Source of the DNA: an uncultured Corynebacterium sp. | GTDB lineage: Bacteria; Actinomycetota; Actinomycetes; Mycobacteriales; Mycobacteriaceae | Assembly (NCBI RefSeq): GCF_946998835.1 | Contig: NZ_CAMQAZ010000008.1 | Coordinates: 1 to 64,000 of the forward strand | Length of the DNA stretch: 64,000 nucleotides | Reading direction: 5' to 3' | Part shown: positions 54,236 through 62,583 of the stretch, piece after piece | Layout of the letters: the number at the start of each line of letters is the position of its first letter | Position numbering within the stretch: the stretch's first letter is position 1 | The notes under the pieces: model-generated | What the model was told of the DNA's origin: nothing | Database searches by the model: none | What the model saw: the letters and a program-made list of their open reading frames with translations, nothing else | Translations under genes and position numbers: made by a program

Positions 54236-54502
54236 ATGGTCAAGAACAAGACACGACAGCCCGCCGAGTGGATTGCTTGGGTGGCGGCCGCATTCGGGTG
54301 GTTATGCTCAGCGTTTGTGTGGTCATCTGGCGGCCCTGAACAACGAGTGGTCAGCATCGTATCTACGGTAATGGTAGTGATAGCGACGATAACGGTCGCA
54401 GCTATCGCAGTAACAAGGAAGAGCTCGGCGCTAGGCGTACTTGCGCTGGTTACCTTGCTTTCGCCCTTACTCATTCTTTTTGCATCGTTTGCTAGCTGGT
54501 GA
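54236..54502 (+). CDS. Small three-helix membrane protein after the PLA2-like gene
   Basis: This 88-residue protein starts at ATG 54236 with GGAGG and AGGAG just upstream. Three hydrophobic segments lie at about 11-30, 38-60 and 66-87, with a basic N-terminus and a short RKSS loop. I recognise no family. It starts 52 bases after the PLA2-like reading frame and probably shares its promoter. Position and size fit an immunity or export-accessory protein for the secreted enzyme, but this is inference. The longer frame from 54059 overlaps the enzyme gene and is not favoured. Confidence 0.6.
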   Translation: MVKNKTRQPAEWIAWVAAAFGWLCSAFVWSSGGPEQRVVSIVSTVMVVIATITVAAIAVTRKSSALGVLALVTLLSPLLILFASFASW

Positions 54503-54849
54503 TTAACGCGCATATCTTACGGACGCGACCACCTGGGAAATCATTCATAATGGCATACGCAGCGAACTGCCACTGCATAAAGGACATTTCATGCAAAAGC
54601 CGTGGTCAATTTCCAAGCTCCTGGGCAAACGGTGCTACAATCGCCGGAGTTGGTTGACCACGACCGAAAGGTGGGGCGGATCAAGCCCTGGTGTGATTTC
54701 TATCGACACCCCGACTGCATTTGCACCAACAAGTGGCAAGTGCGGTACGGTCTCCAATCGTTAAGCACGGTCTCGGTACCGCCGCAGGTGGACGTGAGAC
54801 TCGTGCTAGTAAATAAGAAGCTAACCAATCTATTTTTACGGAGGAACAC
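54503..54849. other. Intergenic region and leader upstream of mihF
   Basis: This 347-base stretch carries the mihF promoter (listed) and then a leader of about 200 nucleotides. A small hairpin GGTGT/ACACC is near 54690-54712. A 57-codon ORF (54592-54765) behind AAAGGA can be read, but it contains the promoter and has no recognisable features, so I do not call it a gene. Confidence 0.5.
54611..54641 (+). promoter_or_regulatory. Extended -10 promoter of mihF
   Basis: TGCTACAAT (54633-54641) is an extended -10 element. A weak -35 TTCCAA is at 54611-54616. It predicts a transcript start near 54648 and a long mihF leader. Confidence 0.55.
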
Positions 54850-55176
54850 GTGGCCCTTCCGCAGTTGACCCCGGAGCAGCGTGCAGCAGCACTCGAGAAG
54901 GCAGCTCAGGCTCGCAAGGTGCGCGCAGAGCTCAAGGACAAGCTGAAGCGTGGCGCTATCGACCTGCCAGAGGTTCTCAAGCAGGCTGATGAGAACGAAA
55001 TCATTGGCAAGATGAAGGTCTCCGCTCTGCTCGAGGCTCTGCCGAAGGTGGGCAAGGTCAAGGCGCAGGACATCATGAATGACCTGGAAATTGCTCAGAC
55101 CCGCCGTCTGCGTGGCCTGGGCGACCGTCAGCGCCGCGCTCTGCTGGAGCGCTTCGGCTACGCAGTGGAGGACTAG
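54850..55176 (+). CDS. mihF: Integration host factor mIHF
   Basis: This 108-residue nucleoid-associated protein is the actinobacterial mIHF, unrelated to proteobacterial IHF. MALPQLTPEQRAAALEKA, GKMKVSALLEALPKVGKVKA and RRLRGLGDRQRRALLERFG match the mycobacterial protein closely; the helix-two-turn-helix is in the second half. The GTG start has GGAGGAA upstream (CGGAGGAACAC). gmk follows at once. Confidence 0.97.
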   Translation: MALPQLTPEQRAAALEKAAQARKVRAELKDKLKRGAIDLPEVLKQADENEIIGKMKVSALLEALPKVGKVKAQDIMNDLEIAQTRRLRGLGDRQRRALLERFGYAVED

Positions 55177-55181
55177 TCGCC

Positions 55182-55754
55182 GTGACCGGGAATGAAAACG
55201 CTCAGTTGGTAGTCCTCGCCGGCCCTGCCGGCGTGGGAAAGTCCACTGTTGTCAGTCGGCTCCGTGCCGAGGTTCCCGGACTGTACTTCAGCGTTTCCAT
55301 GACCACCCGAGCCCCACGGCCGGGTGAGGTTCATGGCCGCGACTATTTCTTTGTGAGCCCGGAGAAGTTCCAAGAGCATATTGACGCAGGAGAGATGCTC
55401 GAGTGGGCTGATATCCACGGTGGCCTGCAGCGTTCTGGTACGCCACGCGGCCCGGTGGATGAAGCTCTCGCCGAGGGGCGTCCAGTACTTGTTGAGGTGG
55501 ATTTGGCGGGAGCCCGTTCCATTCGCAAGGTAGCTCCGGATGCCCACCTGCTCTTCTTGGCCCCGCCAAGCTGGGAAATTCTCGTCAGCAGGCTCACCGG
55601 TCGTGGCACGGAAACCGAGGCGCAAGTCAAGCGTCGCCTGGAAACCGCGCGAGTAGAAATGGATGCTCAGCACGAGTTCGATGAGGTCGTTATCAATGAC
55701 AATGTCGATGAGGCTGTTGCAGCTATCGCTCGAGCGCTGACCGCTGGAAAGTAA
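55182..55754 (+). CDS. gmk: Guanylate kinase
   Basis: This 190-residue enzyme phosphorylates GMP to GDP. P-loop AGPAGVGKST is at about 13-22, GMP-binding TTRAPRPGEVHGRDYFF follows, and the lid and RGTETEAQVKRRLE region are complete. The GTG lies five bases after mihF, a conserved actinobacterial pair. Confidence 0.96.
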   Translation: MTGNENAQLVVLAGPAGVGKSTVVSRLRAEVPGLYFSVSMTTRAPRPGEVHGRDYFFVSPEKFQEHIDAGEMLEWADIHGGLQRSGTPRGPVDEALAEGRPVLVEVDLAGARSIRKVAPDAHLLFLAPPSWEILVSRLTGRGTETEAQVKRRLETARVEMDAQHEFDEVVINDNVDEAVAAIARALTAGK

Positions 55755-55775
55755 CAGGTCGACTCCGCATTATAG

Positions 55776-55830
55776 GTAGTAGAAACACACCGAGTAACGG
55801 TGTCTCTATCGCTACTACAATTTCTACTAT
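55776..55830 (+). promoter_or_regulatory. Structured region before rpoZ with two competing pairings
   Basis: ACACCG/CGGTGT (55787-55803) forms a hairpin closed by GTAGTAG/CTACTAC (55776-55782 with 55812-55818). The same GTAGTAGAAA can instead pair with TTTCTACTAT (55821-55830). It may be the gmk transcript end or a switchable rpoZ leader. Confidence 0.4.
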
Positions 55831-55869
55831 CACCCCAGTAACTCACGTTCTATTGAGGAAAGATTTCTC

Positions 55870-56148
55870 GTGACCCAGGAAAATACCGCCACCGAGGCAG
55901 TGTTTGATCCGCCGATTGGTATTACCAATCCGCCGATTGACGAGCTGCTTGGTAAGGCTTCTTCGAAGTACGCTTTGGCTATCTTCGCCGCCAAGCGCGC
56001 ACGTCAGATCAATGACTACTACCAGCAGATTGACGAAGGCATGCTGGAGTACGTCGGCCCGCTGGTTACCCCGGGGGTCGCTGAGAAGCCTCTATCCATC
56101 GCCCTTCGTGAAATCAACGCTGGTCTGCTGGACCACACTGAGGGCTAG
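55870..56148 (+). CDS. rpoZ: RNA polymerase omega subunit
   Basis: This 92-residue protein stabilises beta-prime in RNA polymerase. PPIDELLGKASSKYALAIFAAKRARQINDYY is the omega core. The N-terminal 20 residues are a short extension. GTG start with GAGGAAAG upstream. It lies between gmk and coaBC, as is usual. Confidence 0.95.
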   Translation: MTQENTATEAVFDPPIGITNPPIDELLGKASSKYALAIFAAKRARQINDYYQQIDEGMLEYVGPLVTPGVAEKPLSIALREINAGLLDHTEG

Positions 56149-56175
56149 AGCATTTCCTTAAGGGGAGATATCTGT

Positions 56176-57456
56176 ATGCATGCCGCCGGTAATGCTGACG
56201 TATCCGAATGTTTAAAGGTTGTCGTCGGGGTTGCCGGCGGCATTGCTGCGTATAAGGCTGCCCATGTCATCCGTGGATTCAAGGAACTCGGTCACGACGT
56301 TCGTGTCGTGCCCACTGAATCCGCATTGAACTTTGTCGGTGCGGCTACTTTTGAGGCGCTGTCGGGAAACCCTGTCTCGACGACGGTTTTTGACGCGGTC
56401 GATGAAGTACAGCACGTTCGGGTGGGCCAGGAGGCCGATCTCGTCGTTGTAGTTCCCGCCACAGCTGACTTCATGGCGCGTGCTGCACATGGGCGTGCCG
56501 ACGACCTGCTCACCGCAACGCTGCTCGTAGCGACCTGCCCGGTCGTTCTAGCTCCTGCCATGCACACCGAAATGTGGAACCACCCAGCCACGCGGGACAA
56601 TGTCGCCACTCTTCGACGCCACGGCACCATCGTGCTCGATCCGGCACATGGTCGTTTGACAGGCAAGGACACTGGCCCAGGTCGCCTGCCCGAGCCGGAG
56701 CAAATCGTCTCGTTGGCATTGGCTGCAGTCGAGAACCCTCGCCACTTCCGCCGTGATTTCGAGGGTCTACGTGTCATGATTACTGCCGGAGGTACCCGCG
56801 AGGCAATTGATCCGGTTCGCTTTATTGGTAATCATTCTTCTGGCCGCCAGGGTTACGCACTCGCTGAGATGGCCGCTCAGCGTGGTGCCCAGGTCACTGT
56901 CGTAGCAGGCCACACAGATCAGTTGCCGACCCCGCTGGGCTCACATCTTGTCCAGGTTGACTCCACGTTGGACATGGCCGAAGCTGCCTACGAGCATGCG
57001 AAGTTCGCCGATGTCTGTATTTTCGCGGCTGCCGTCGCAGACTTCCGGCCGGCATCAGCGGCCGGATCGAAGATGAAGAAGGGCGTCGCAGATGACGCTT
57101 TGAGCAACATCCAACTCGTGGAGAACCCAGACATTCTGGCTACCACTGTGCAGCGTCGTGAAGCGGGCGAGATTCCGGTGACCACGACGATGGTGGGTTT
57201 TGCTGCCGAGACTGGCGACGAGAAGACAACGCCCCTTGAACTCGCGAAACAAAAGATTGTGCGCAAGGGCTGCGATTTGCTCATGTGCAACGATGTGTCG
57301 GGCGGACAGACTTTCGGCGCGACGGATAATGTCGGTTGGCTGCTATCGCTCGACGGAGAACAGTGGGATGTGCCGCGAGGGTCGAAGTTCTCTGTGGCCG
57401 GTTCGATTTTGGATGCGGTCTCCGAACTCCGACAGGAGCCCCAGCCAAGCGAATAG
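56176..57456 (+). CDS. coaBC: Bifunctional phosphopantothenoylcysteine decarboxylase/synthetase
   Basis: This 426-residue flavoprotein performs two steps of coenzyme A synthesis. The CoaC domain (about 10-190) has VVGVAGGIAAYKAA, VVVVPATADFMARAAHG and PAMHTEMWNHPA. The CoaB domain (about 195-420) has ITAGGTREAIDPVRFIGNHSSGRQGYALAE and the Lys of SKMKKG. Both halves look intact. Confidence 0.97.
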   Translation: MHAAGNADVSECLKVVVGVAGGIAAYKAAHVIRGFKELGHDVRVVPTESALNFVGAATFEALSGNPVSTTVFDAVDEVQHVRVGQEADLVVVVPATADFMARAAHGRADDLLTATLLVATCPVVLAPAMHTEMWNHPATRDNVATLRRHGTIVLDPAHGRLTGKDTGPGRLPEPEQIVSLALAAVENPRHFRRDFEGLRVMITAGGTREAIDPVRFIGNHSSGRQGYALAEMAAQRGAQVTVVAGHTDQLPTPLGSHLVQVDSTLDMAEAAYEHAKFADVCIFAAAVADFRPASAAGSKMKKGVADDALSNIQLVENPDILATTVQRREAGEIPVTTTMVGFAAETGDEKTTPLELAKQKIVRKGCDLLMCNDVSGGQTFGATDNVGWLLSLDGEQWDVPRGSKFSVAGSILDAVSELRQEPQPSE

Positions 57457-57529
57457 TTTAATCTGCCGTCGTTTCACCAGTTCAGAAGGAGACGGTGGGG
57501 CCTTGGTACATCAACTGAACCGCTTGGTC

Positions 57530-57535
57530 TATAAT
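57530..57535 (+). promoter_or_regulatory. -10 hexamer of the metK promoter
   Basis: TATAAT is a perfect -10 hexamer, placing the start near 57542. It lies inside a 6-bp inverted repeat CGCTTG/CAAGCG (57521-57549). A TTGGTA at 57503 is too distant (21 bases) to be an ideal -35. Confidence 0.55.
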
Positions 57536-57554
57536 TATTAAATCAAGCGAAAAA

Positions 57555-57620
57555 CCCCACCGTGGCAAGTTCGCAGCGTGCGGAGTACGCTCAGCTGAGC
57601 AGCTAACCCACAGGGTGGGG
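57555..57620 (+). ncRNA. Candidate structured metK leader RNA (riboswitch-like)
   Basis: CCCCACC (57555-57561) pairs with GGTGGGG (57614-57620), and the helix continues as GTGG (57562-57565) with CCAC (57608-57611), giving 11 pairs with a 2-base bulge. The enclosed 42 bases can form AGCGT/ACGCT (57575-57591) and AGCT/AGCT (57593-57604) hairpins. The closing helix ends 11 bases before GAAGGAAG, the metK ribosome site. This resembles a multi-branched riboswitch acting on translation. I cannot match it by eye to SAM-I, SAM-IV or SAM-VI; the ligand is unknown. Confidence 0.5.
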
Positions 57621-57649
57621 AAATAATCTAGAAGGAAGTTGTACTGCTC

Positions 57650-58867
57650 GTGGCCTCAAATCTTCGGCTTTTTTCCAGTGAATCCGTTACCGAGGGGCAC
57701 CCGGATAAGATTTGCGACTCGATTTCGGACTCCATCCTGGACGCCATGCTCGCGCAGGATTCCGATTCGATGGTCGCCGTAGAAACTGTGGTGACTACCG
57801 GTTTAGTCCATGTTGTTGGCGAGGTTCGTACAAAGAGCTACGTCGACATTCCCGGCATTGTCCGGAGCCGGCTGAAGGAAATCGGTTTCGATTCCTCTGA
57901 GAAGGGCTTTGACGGCAAGACCTGTGGTGTCTCCATTTCGATTGGTGAGCAGTCGTCAGATATCCACGACGGTGTGACTACCTCGCTCGAAGCACGCAGC
58001 TCCGACGGTAAAGTCGAAGCAGAAGATCTTAAGGGCGCAGGCGATCAGGGCTTGATGTTCGGTTACGCCACCAACGAAACCCCGGAGTACATGCCACTGC
58101 CAATCGCGCTGGCTCATCGTCTGGCTCGCCGCCTGACGCAGGTGCGCAAGGAGGGCATCGTCCCGTCGCTGCGCCCGGATGGTAAGACTCAGGTCACCTT
58201 TGCTTACGACGAGGACAATAACCCCGTCTACCTGGATACCGTTGTGGTGTCCACGCAGCATGACCCGGACGTGAGCCAGGAGTGGGTTACCGAACAGGTG
58301 AAAACCCAAGTGGTCGACTGGGTGCTCGACGACGCAAACCTGCGCGAGCGCTTTGTTACCGACGAGTTGAAGCTGCTGGTCAACCCGTCCGGCCAGTTCA
58401 TTATCGGTGGCCCGATGGGAGATGCTGGCCTCACCGGCCGCAAGATTATCGTCGATACCTACGGCGGCATGGCTCGTCACGGCGGTGGCGCGTTCTCTGG
58501 CAAGGATCCGTCAAAGGTGGACCGTTCTGGCGCATACGCCACCCGCTGGGTTGCGAAGAACGCCGTGGCTGCAGGTCTGGCCGACCGCCTCGAGATTCAG
58601 GTAGCTTACGCTATCGGCCGCGCTCGTCCAGTTGGTCTCTACGTCGACTCTTTCGGTACCGGTCACGTTTCGGATGACATTATCCGCGAGGCTATTAACA
58701 AGGTCTTTGATTTGCGTCCAGCCGCCATTATCCGCGACTTGGATTTGCTGCGACCGATTTACGCGCAGACTTCTTCCTACGGTCACTTTGGCCGCACTGA
58801 TGTGGATTTGCCGTGGGAGCGTCTCGACCGCGTTGACGAACTGCGCGCAGCCGCCGGCCTGGGATAA
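57650..58867 (+). CDS. metK: S-adenosylmethionine synthetase
   Basis: This 405-residue enzyme makes SAM from methionine and ATP. SESVTEGHPDKICD at the N-terminus, GAGDQGLMFGYA and GGGAFSGKDPSKVDRSGAY signatures are intact. Start GTG 57650 follows GAAGGAAG by 11 bases and a structured leader with its own promoter, implying separate regulation from coaBC. Confidence 0.98.
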   Translation: MASNLRLFSSESVTEGHPDKICDSISDSILDAMLAQDSDSMVAVETVVTTGLVHVVGEVRTKSYVDIPGIVRSRLKEIGFDSSEKGFDGKTCGVSISIGEQSSDIHDGVTTSLEARSSDGKVEAEDLKGAGDQGLMFGYATNETPEYMPLPIALAHRLARRLTQVRKEGIVPSLRPDGKTQVTFAYDEDNNPVYLDTVVVSTQHDPDVSQEWVTEQVKTQVVDWVLDDANLRERFVTDELKLLVNPSGQFIIGGPMGDAGLTGRKIIVDTYGGMARHGGGAFSGKDPSKVDRSGAYATRWVAKNAVAAGLADRLEIQVAYAIGRARPVGLYVDSFGTGHVSDDIIREAINKVFDLRPAAIIRDLDLLRPIYAQTSSYGHFGRTDVDLPWERLDRVDELRAAAGLG

Positions 58868-58916
58868 TGGCCTCCCTACAGCAGCCCTAAAGGATGGGGA
58901 AGTAGAGTAAGACTCT

Positions 58917-60953
58917 ATGACCAATGCCCCCTTTGCACCCGCCGCCGCAGCAGAACAGCTGCCAGTCGCGCGGGTGCTTCCGCTTTTGGGGCTACCTCAA
59001 CTGGATCGCCCCTTCGATTACCTGGTACCGCGCGCTTTGGCGGACGATGCCGTGGTTGGTTGTCGTGTGCGGATTCGCTTCCACGGCCAATTGGTCAATG
59101 CACTGGTGTTGGAGCGCTGCGCGATTCCCACTCACGACGGCAAACTGTCCTACCTCAAGGACGTAATCAGCTCCGAAGTGGTTTATCCACCGCAGCTACG
59201 AAAACTAGTGGATTCTCTCGCGGAGTACTACGGCGCAACGCGCTCAAACATCATCCGCTCCGCCATTCCCACCCGCCATGCACGGGCCGAGCGTGCTCGC
59301 AAGGAGAAAACGCCTCCGACGTGGGAGGAATTGGGAAAGCTGGCGACAGACGATCCGAATCTCTCCGCATGGGGAAAATATGTTTACGGTCAATCCTTCG
59401 TCGATTCGGTCCGCCAGGGAGCCCCGGCGCGCGCAGCATGGCAGCCAGTTCCGGGGGAGCAGGTAGCCGACATGCTCGCTGCGCTCAGCGTCGCGGTCGC
59501 CCGCGATGGTGGCGGCGTTCTCATCATCGTTCCGGATGCCCGTACTCAGGCACGTTTTGAGACGGCTTTTCGCAGCCTCATTTCTGCCCGTCAGCTCACT
59601 CTTCTCGGCGCCGGTCTCGGCCCCGAGTCCCGCTATCGCCGCTACCTGGATATTTTGCACGGCCAGGGCCGCATCGTCGTCGGGACACGGTCGGCAGCGT
59701 ACGCGCCGGTGAAGAATCTGCGCTTAGCAGTGATTGTCGACGATGGCGACGACAACCTCGTCGACCCCCGAGCTCCCTATGTGCACTCGCGCGAAGTGCT
59801 GGTCACGCGCAGTGCGCAGGAGAGGTGTGCGCTCATTTTTGCGTCGTATAGCCGCACTGCAGAGGTGCAGCTGCTTGTGTCTTCCGGGTGGGCACACAAC
59901 TTGGTCGCGAACACCGATGTGCTCGCAGAGGCGATGCCGGAGATGATTGCCTCCACGGACACCTCGGAAGACCCGGAGGACATCAGTAGGGGGCGTCTTC
60001 CCGCCATTGCTTTTCGACGGGCAAAGGCCGCGTTGCGCGAAGAACTCCCTATTTTGGTCCAGGTGCCTCGGAAGGGGTACGTGCCAACACTGTCGTGTCG
60101 CTCCTGTGGCGCGCCTGCGCGCTGCCGTTGGTGTGACGGTCCGCTGGGCATTCCACCGTCGGACAATCCGAACGATCCGGCGCCGCCCACCTGCCGCTGG
60201 TGCGGTCGCATCGACATCCACCATCGTTGTCACAGCTGTGGCTCCACCAAGATTCGCCCAGTGGTGGTCGGCAGTGAACGCACGGCGGAGGAATTTGGCC
60301 GCATTTTCAGTCCCTTCCCGGTCGTGGCTTCCTCCGGCGAGCGCATTGTGGACGATGTTCCCGCAGGTCCGCGCGTTGTGGTAGCAACACCGGGTGCCGA
60401 ACCCACCGCTCCAGAGGGGTACGGCGCGGTGATGCTGCTCGACACTTGGGCCATGCTGGGTCGGCAGGACCTGCGCGCCCATGAAGAGGCCTATGCACAC
60501 TGGTCGCGCGCGGCAACTCTCGCCCGCTCACGGACAATGGGCGGGGCAGTGGTCATAGATGCCGATGCCGCAATTCCGACCGTGGCGGATCTTTTGGCCT
60601 GGGACGCTGTGAGTGCCGCGAATAGGGAACTGGCCGATCGCGAGGCGGCAGCTCTACCTCCGGCATTTCACGTGGCGGCAGTGGATGGCACTGAGGATGG
60701 GCTGCGTAACTTCATGGAATCCTTGGAAGTTCCGCAAGGAGCGGAGATCCTTGGGCCGGTCGATCTTCCCCGCAGTGCCAGACCACCGGCAGGCGTGGAG
60801 CCAGGCACACCTATTCAGCGGATGTTGGTGCGCTGTGGTCGTCGTCAAGCACGAGCAGTGGGAGCGGCGTTGAAGGCAGCCCAGGTCGTTCGAGCGACGA
60901 GGAAGGACCCGACTACGGTGCGTGTTGTCGTCGATCCGATTAATTTTGGCTAG
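58917..60953 (+). CDS. priA: Primosomal PriA-like protein lacking ATPase motifs
   Basis: This 678-residue protein has the N-terminal 3'-end-binding domain of PriA (VARVLPLLGLPQLDRPFDY) and the two zinc clusters (CRSCGAPARCRWC and CRWCGRIDIHHRCHSCG, about residues 393-442). The expected Walker A GxTGSGKT is absent at its place near residue 180-205, and the DEEH box is replaced by VDDGDD. It therefore cannot be a standard ATP-driven helicase. This loss is characteristic of actinobacterial PriA, which probably acts in primosome assembly only. Located between metK and def/fmt as usual. Confidence 0.92.
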   Translation: MTNAPFAPAAAAEQLPVARVLPLLGLPQLDRPFDYLVPRALADDAVVGCRVRIRFHGQLVNALVLERCAIPTHDGKLSYLKDVISSEVVYPPQLRKLVDSLAEYYGATRSNIIRSAIPTRHARAERARKEKTPPTWEELGKLATDDPNLSAWGKYVYGQSFVDSVRQGAPARAAWQPVPGEQVADMLAALSVAVARDGGGVLIIVPDARTQARFETAFRSLISARQLTLLGAGLGPESRYRRYLDILHGQGRIVVGTRSAAYAPVKNLRLAVIVDDGDDNLVDPRAPYVHSREVLVTRSAQERCALIFASYSRTAEVQLLVSSGWAHNLVANTDVLAEAMPEMIASTDTSEDPEDISRGRLPAIAFRRAKAALREELPILVQVPRKGYVPTLSCRSCGAPARCRWCDGPLGIPPSDNPNDPAPPTCRWCGRIDIHHRCHSCGSTKIRPVVVGSERTAEEFGRIFSPFPVVASSGERIVDDVPAGPRVVVATPGAEPTAPEGYGAVMLLDTWAMLGRQDLRAHEEAYAHWSRAATLARSRTMGGAVVIDADAAIPTVADLLAWDAVSAANRELADREAAALPPAFHVAAVDGTEDGLRNFMESLEVPQGAEILGPVDLPRSARPPAGVEPGTPIQRMLVRCGRRQARAVGAALKAAQVVRATRKDPTTVRVVVDPINFG

Positions 60954-61013
60954 CTGCTAAAATGAGCCCGTTATTGCTTGATTCACATCAGTTTTCTTGG
61001 AGGCCCAAAGTTC

Positions 61014-61517
61014 ATGGCAGTTCGTGAGGTACGTCTTTTCGGCGATCCGGTGTTGCTGTCCAAGGCGGATACCGTCACTGATTTCGATGCGACACTGTCG
61101 CACCTGATTGATGACATGTTCGACACGATGGATGAGCAACGGGGCGTAGGTCTCGCGGCAAATCAGGTGGGCGTGTTGCAGCGCGTTTTTGTCTACGACT
61201 GCAAGGGCACCCGTGGGCATATCGTTAATCCCGAGTGGGAAGCTGTCGGTGAGGAAACGGTCCACGAGATTGAAGGATGCCTTTCTATCCCGGGGATTAA
61301 TGGGCCGGTGACTCGACACGCACGTGTGCGTGTCACTGGTCAAGATCGCCACGGCACTCCGGTGAGCTTCGAGGCAGACGATTTGCTGGCTCGTTGCGTA
61401 CAGCATGAAAGTGATCACTTGGACGGTGTGCTGTTTTTAAAGCGTCTCGAGGGCGACGAGCGCAAGGCTGCGATGCGTTCTCTGCGTGAGCAGGATTGGT
61501 TCATTAACCGCGGTTAG
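61014..61517 (+). CDS. def: Peptide deformylase
   Basis: This 167-residue metalloenzyme removes the N-terminal formyl group. All three motifs are present: GVGLAANQVG, EGCLSIPG (metal Cys) and QHESDHLDG (HExxH). ATG 61014 has GGAGG ten bases upstream; an in-frame codon at 60978 precedes that site. fmt follows after about 90 bases, joining addition and removal of formyl groups. Confidence 0.96.
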   Translation: MAVREVRLFGDPVLLSKADTVTDFDATLSHLIDDMFDTMDEQRGVGLAANQVGVLQRVFVYDCKGTRGHIVNPEWEAVGEETVHEIEGCLSIPGINGPVTRHARVRVTGQDRHGTPVSFEADDLLARCVQHESDHLDGVLFLKRLEGDERKAAMRSLREQDWFINRG

Positions 61518-61608
61518 CCCGCCCCGTGCTCAACAAGGGCGTGAATGCCGCATTTCATCACTAGATTAACTACAACAACTTGGTCCACCAGGAAGGAAGC
61601 CGCTTACT

Positions 61609-62583
61609 GTGCGCCTGATTTTTGCCGGAACCCCGGAACCTGCTGTCGTTGCACTGAAGAAACTGCTTGCGGATAACCGCCACGAGATCGTCGCTGTGCT
61701 TACCCGCCCCGATGCCCGCCGTGGTCGCGGCAAGTCGCTCTCGCCATCGCCGGTGAAGGCTCTGGCCATGGAGCACGACATTCCCGTTCTCACCCCGACC
61801 ACTTTGCGCGACGAAGAAATCCAGCAGCAAATTCGTGATTTGAGCGCCGACTGCATCCCGGTAGTTGCCTACGGCAATCTCGTACCGGAGGAGCTGCTCG
61901 ACGTACCGACGCACGGTTGGGTGAACCTGCATTTCTCGCTGCTACCAGCTTGGCGAGGTGCCGCTCCTGTACAGGCAGCTATCGCCGCCGGTGATGAAAT
62001 CACGGGTGCCAGCACTTTCCGGATTGAGAAGGGCCTGGACACCGGACCGGTCTTTGGCACTGTCACGGAAACGATCCGCTCGACCGATAATGCCGACGAT
62101 CTTTTGACTCGCCTCGCTTACTCCGGCGCTGATCTCCTGGCCGCCACTATGGACGGTATTGAAGCGGGAGCACTTCGTCCCACCGCTCAGCCGGAACAGG
62201 ACGTCAGCTACGCCGCTAAGTTTGGGCCAGAAGATGCCCGAATCGTCTGGACTCAGCCCCGCCATCTTCTCGACCGCCGTGCTCGCGCATTCACGCCTGC
62301 ACCTGGTGCATGGACGACATTCGACGGCGCACGTTTGAAGGTAGGAGAACTCACTCCGCTTTCCGACGAGGACAGCGCCGCAGTCGACGAGGTGCGAGAG
62401 GCAAACGCTCCGGAGACGGCAGCTGCTACGCCTGGTGAATTGGTCGTGGAAAAGCACCGGGTATCCGTGCGTTGCGCCGATGGCTATGTGCAGCTGGTGA
62501 AGGTGCAGCCACAGGGTAAGAAGATGATGGATGCGTCCGATTGGGCGCGCGGAAGCCAACCGGGTGGAAAGGTCTGCGAGTAA
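61609..62583 (+). CDS. fmt: Methionyl-tRNA formyltransferase
   Basis: This 324-residue enzyme formylates initiator Met-tRNA from 10-formyl-tetrahydrofolate. The catalytic segment VNLHFSLLPAWRGAAPVQAAI (about 104-124, Asn/His) and the Asp of GLDTGPV are intact, with SLLP as the family loop. A C-terminal OB-like domain follows. GTG start behind AGGAAG. rsmB begins immediately after its stop. Confidence 0.96.
   Translation: MRLIFAGTPEPAVVALKKLLADNRHEIVAVLTRPDARRGRGKSLSPSPVKALAMEHDIPVLTPTTLRDEEIQQQIRDLSADCIPVVAYGNLVPEELLDVPTHGWVNLHFSLLPAWRGAAPVQAAIAAGDEITGASTFRIEKGLDTGPVFGTVTETIRSTDNADDLLTRLAYSGADLLAATMDGIEAGALRPTAQPEQDVSYAAKFGPEDARIVWTQPRHLLDRRARAFTPAPGAWTTFDGARLKVGELTPLSDEDSAAVDEVREANAPETAAATPGELVVEKHRVSVRCADGYVQLVKVQPQGKKMMDASDWARGSQPGGKVCE

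Noticed and set aside
54592..54765. 57-codon ORF with AAAGGA before its ATG, upstream of mihF
   Set aside because: It contains the probable mihF promoter, and the peptide (rich in Arg, Ser and Thr) has no features. Could be a leader peptide, but support is too thin.
57520..57550. McbR-type (TAGAC-N6-GTCTA) operator at the metK promoter
   Set aside because: Only a GTCTA half-site is present; the left half is missing.
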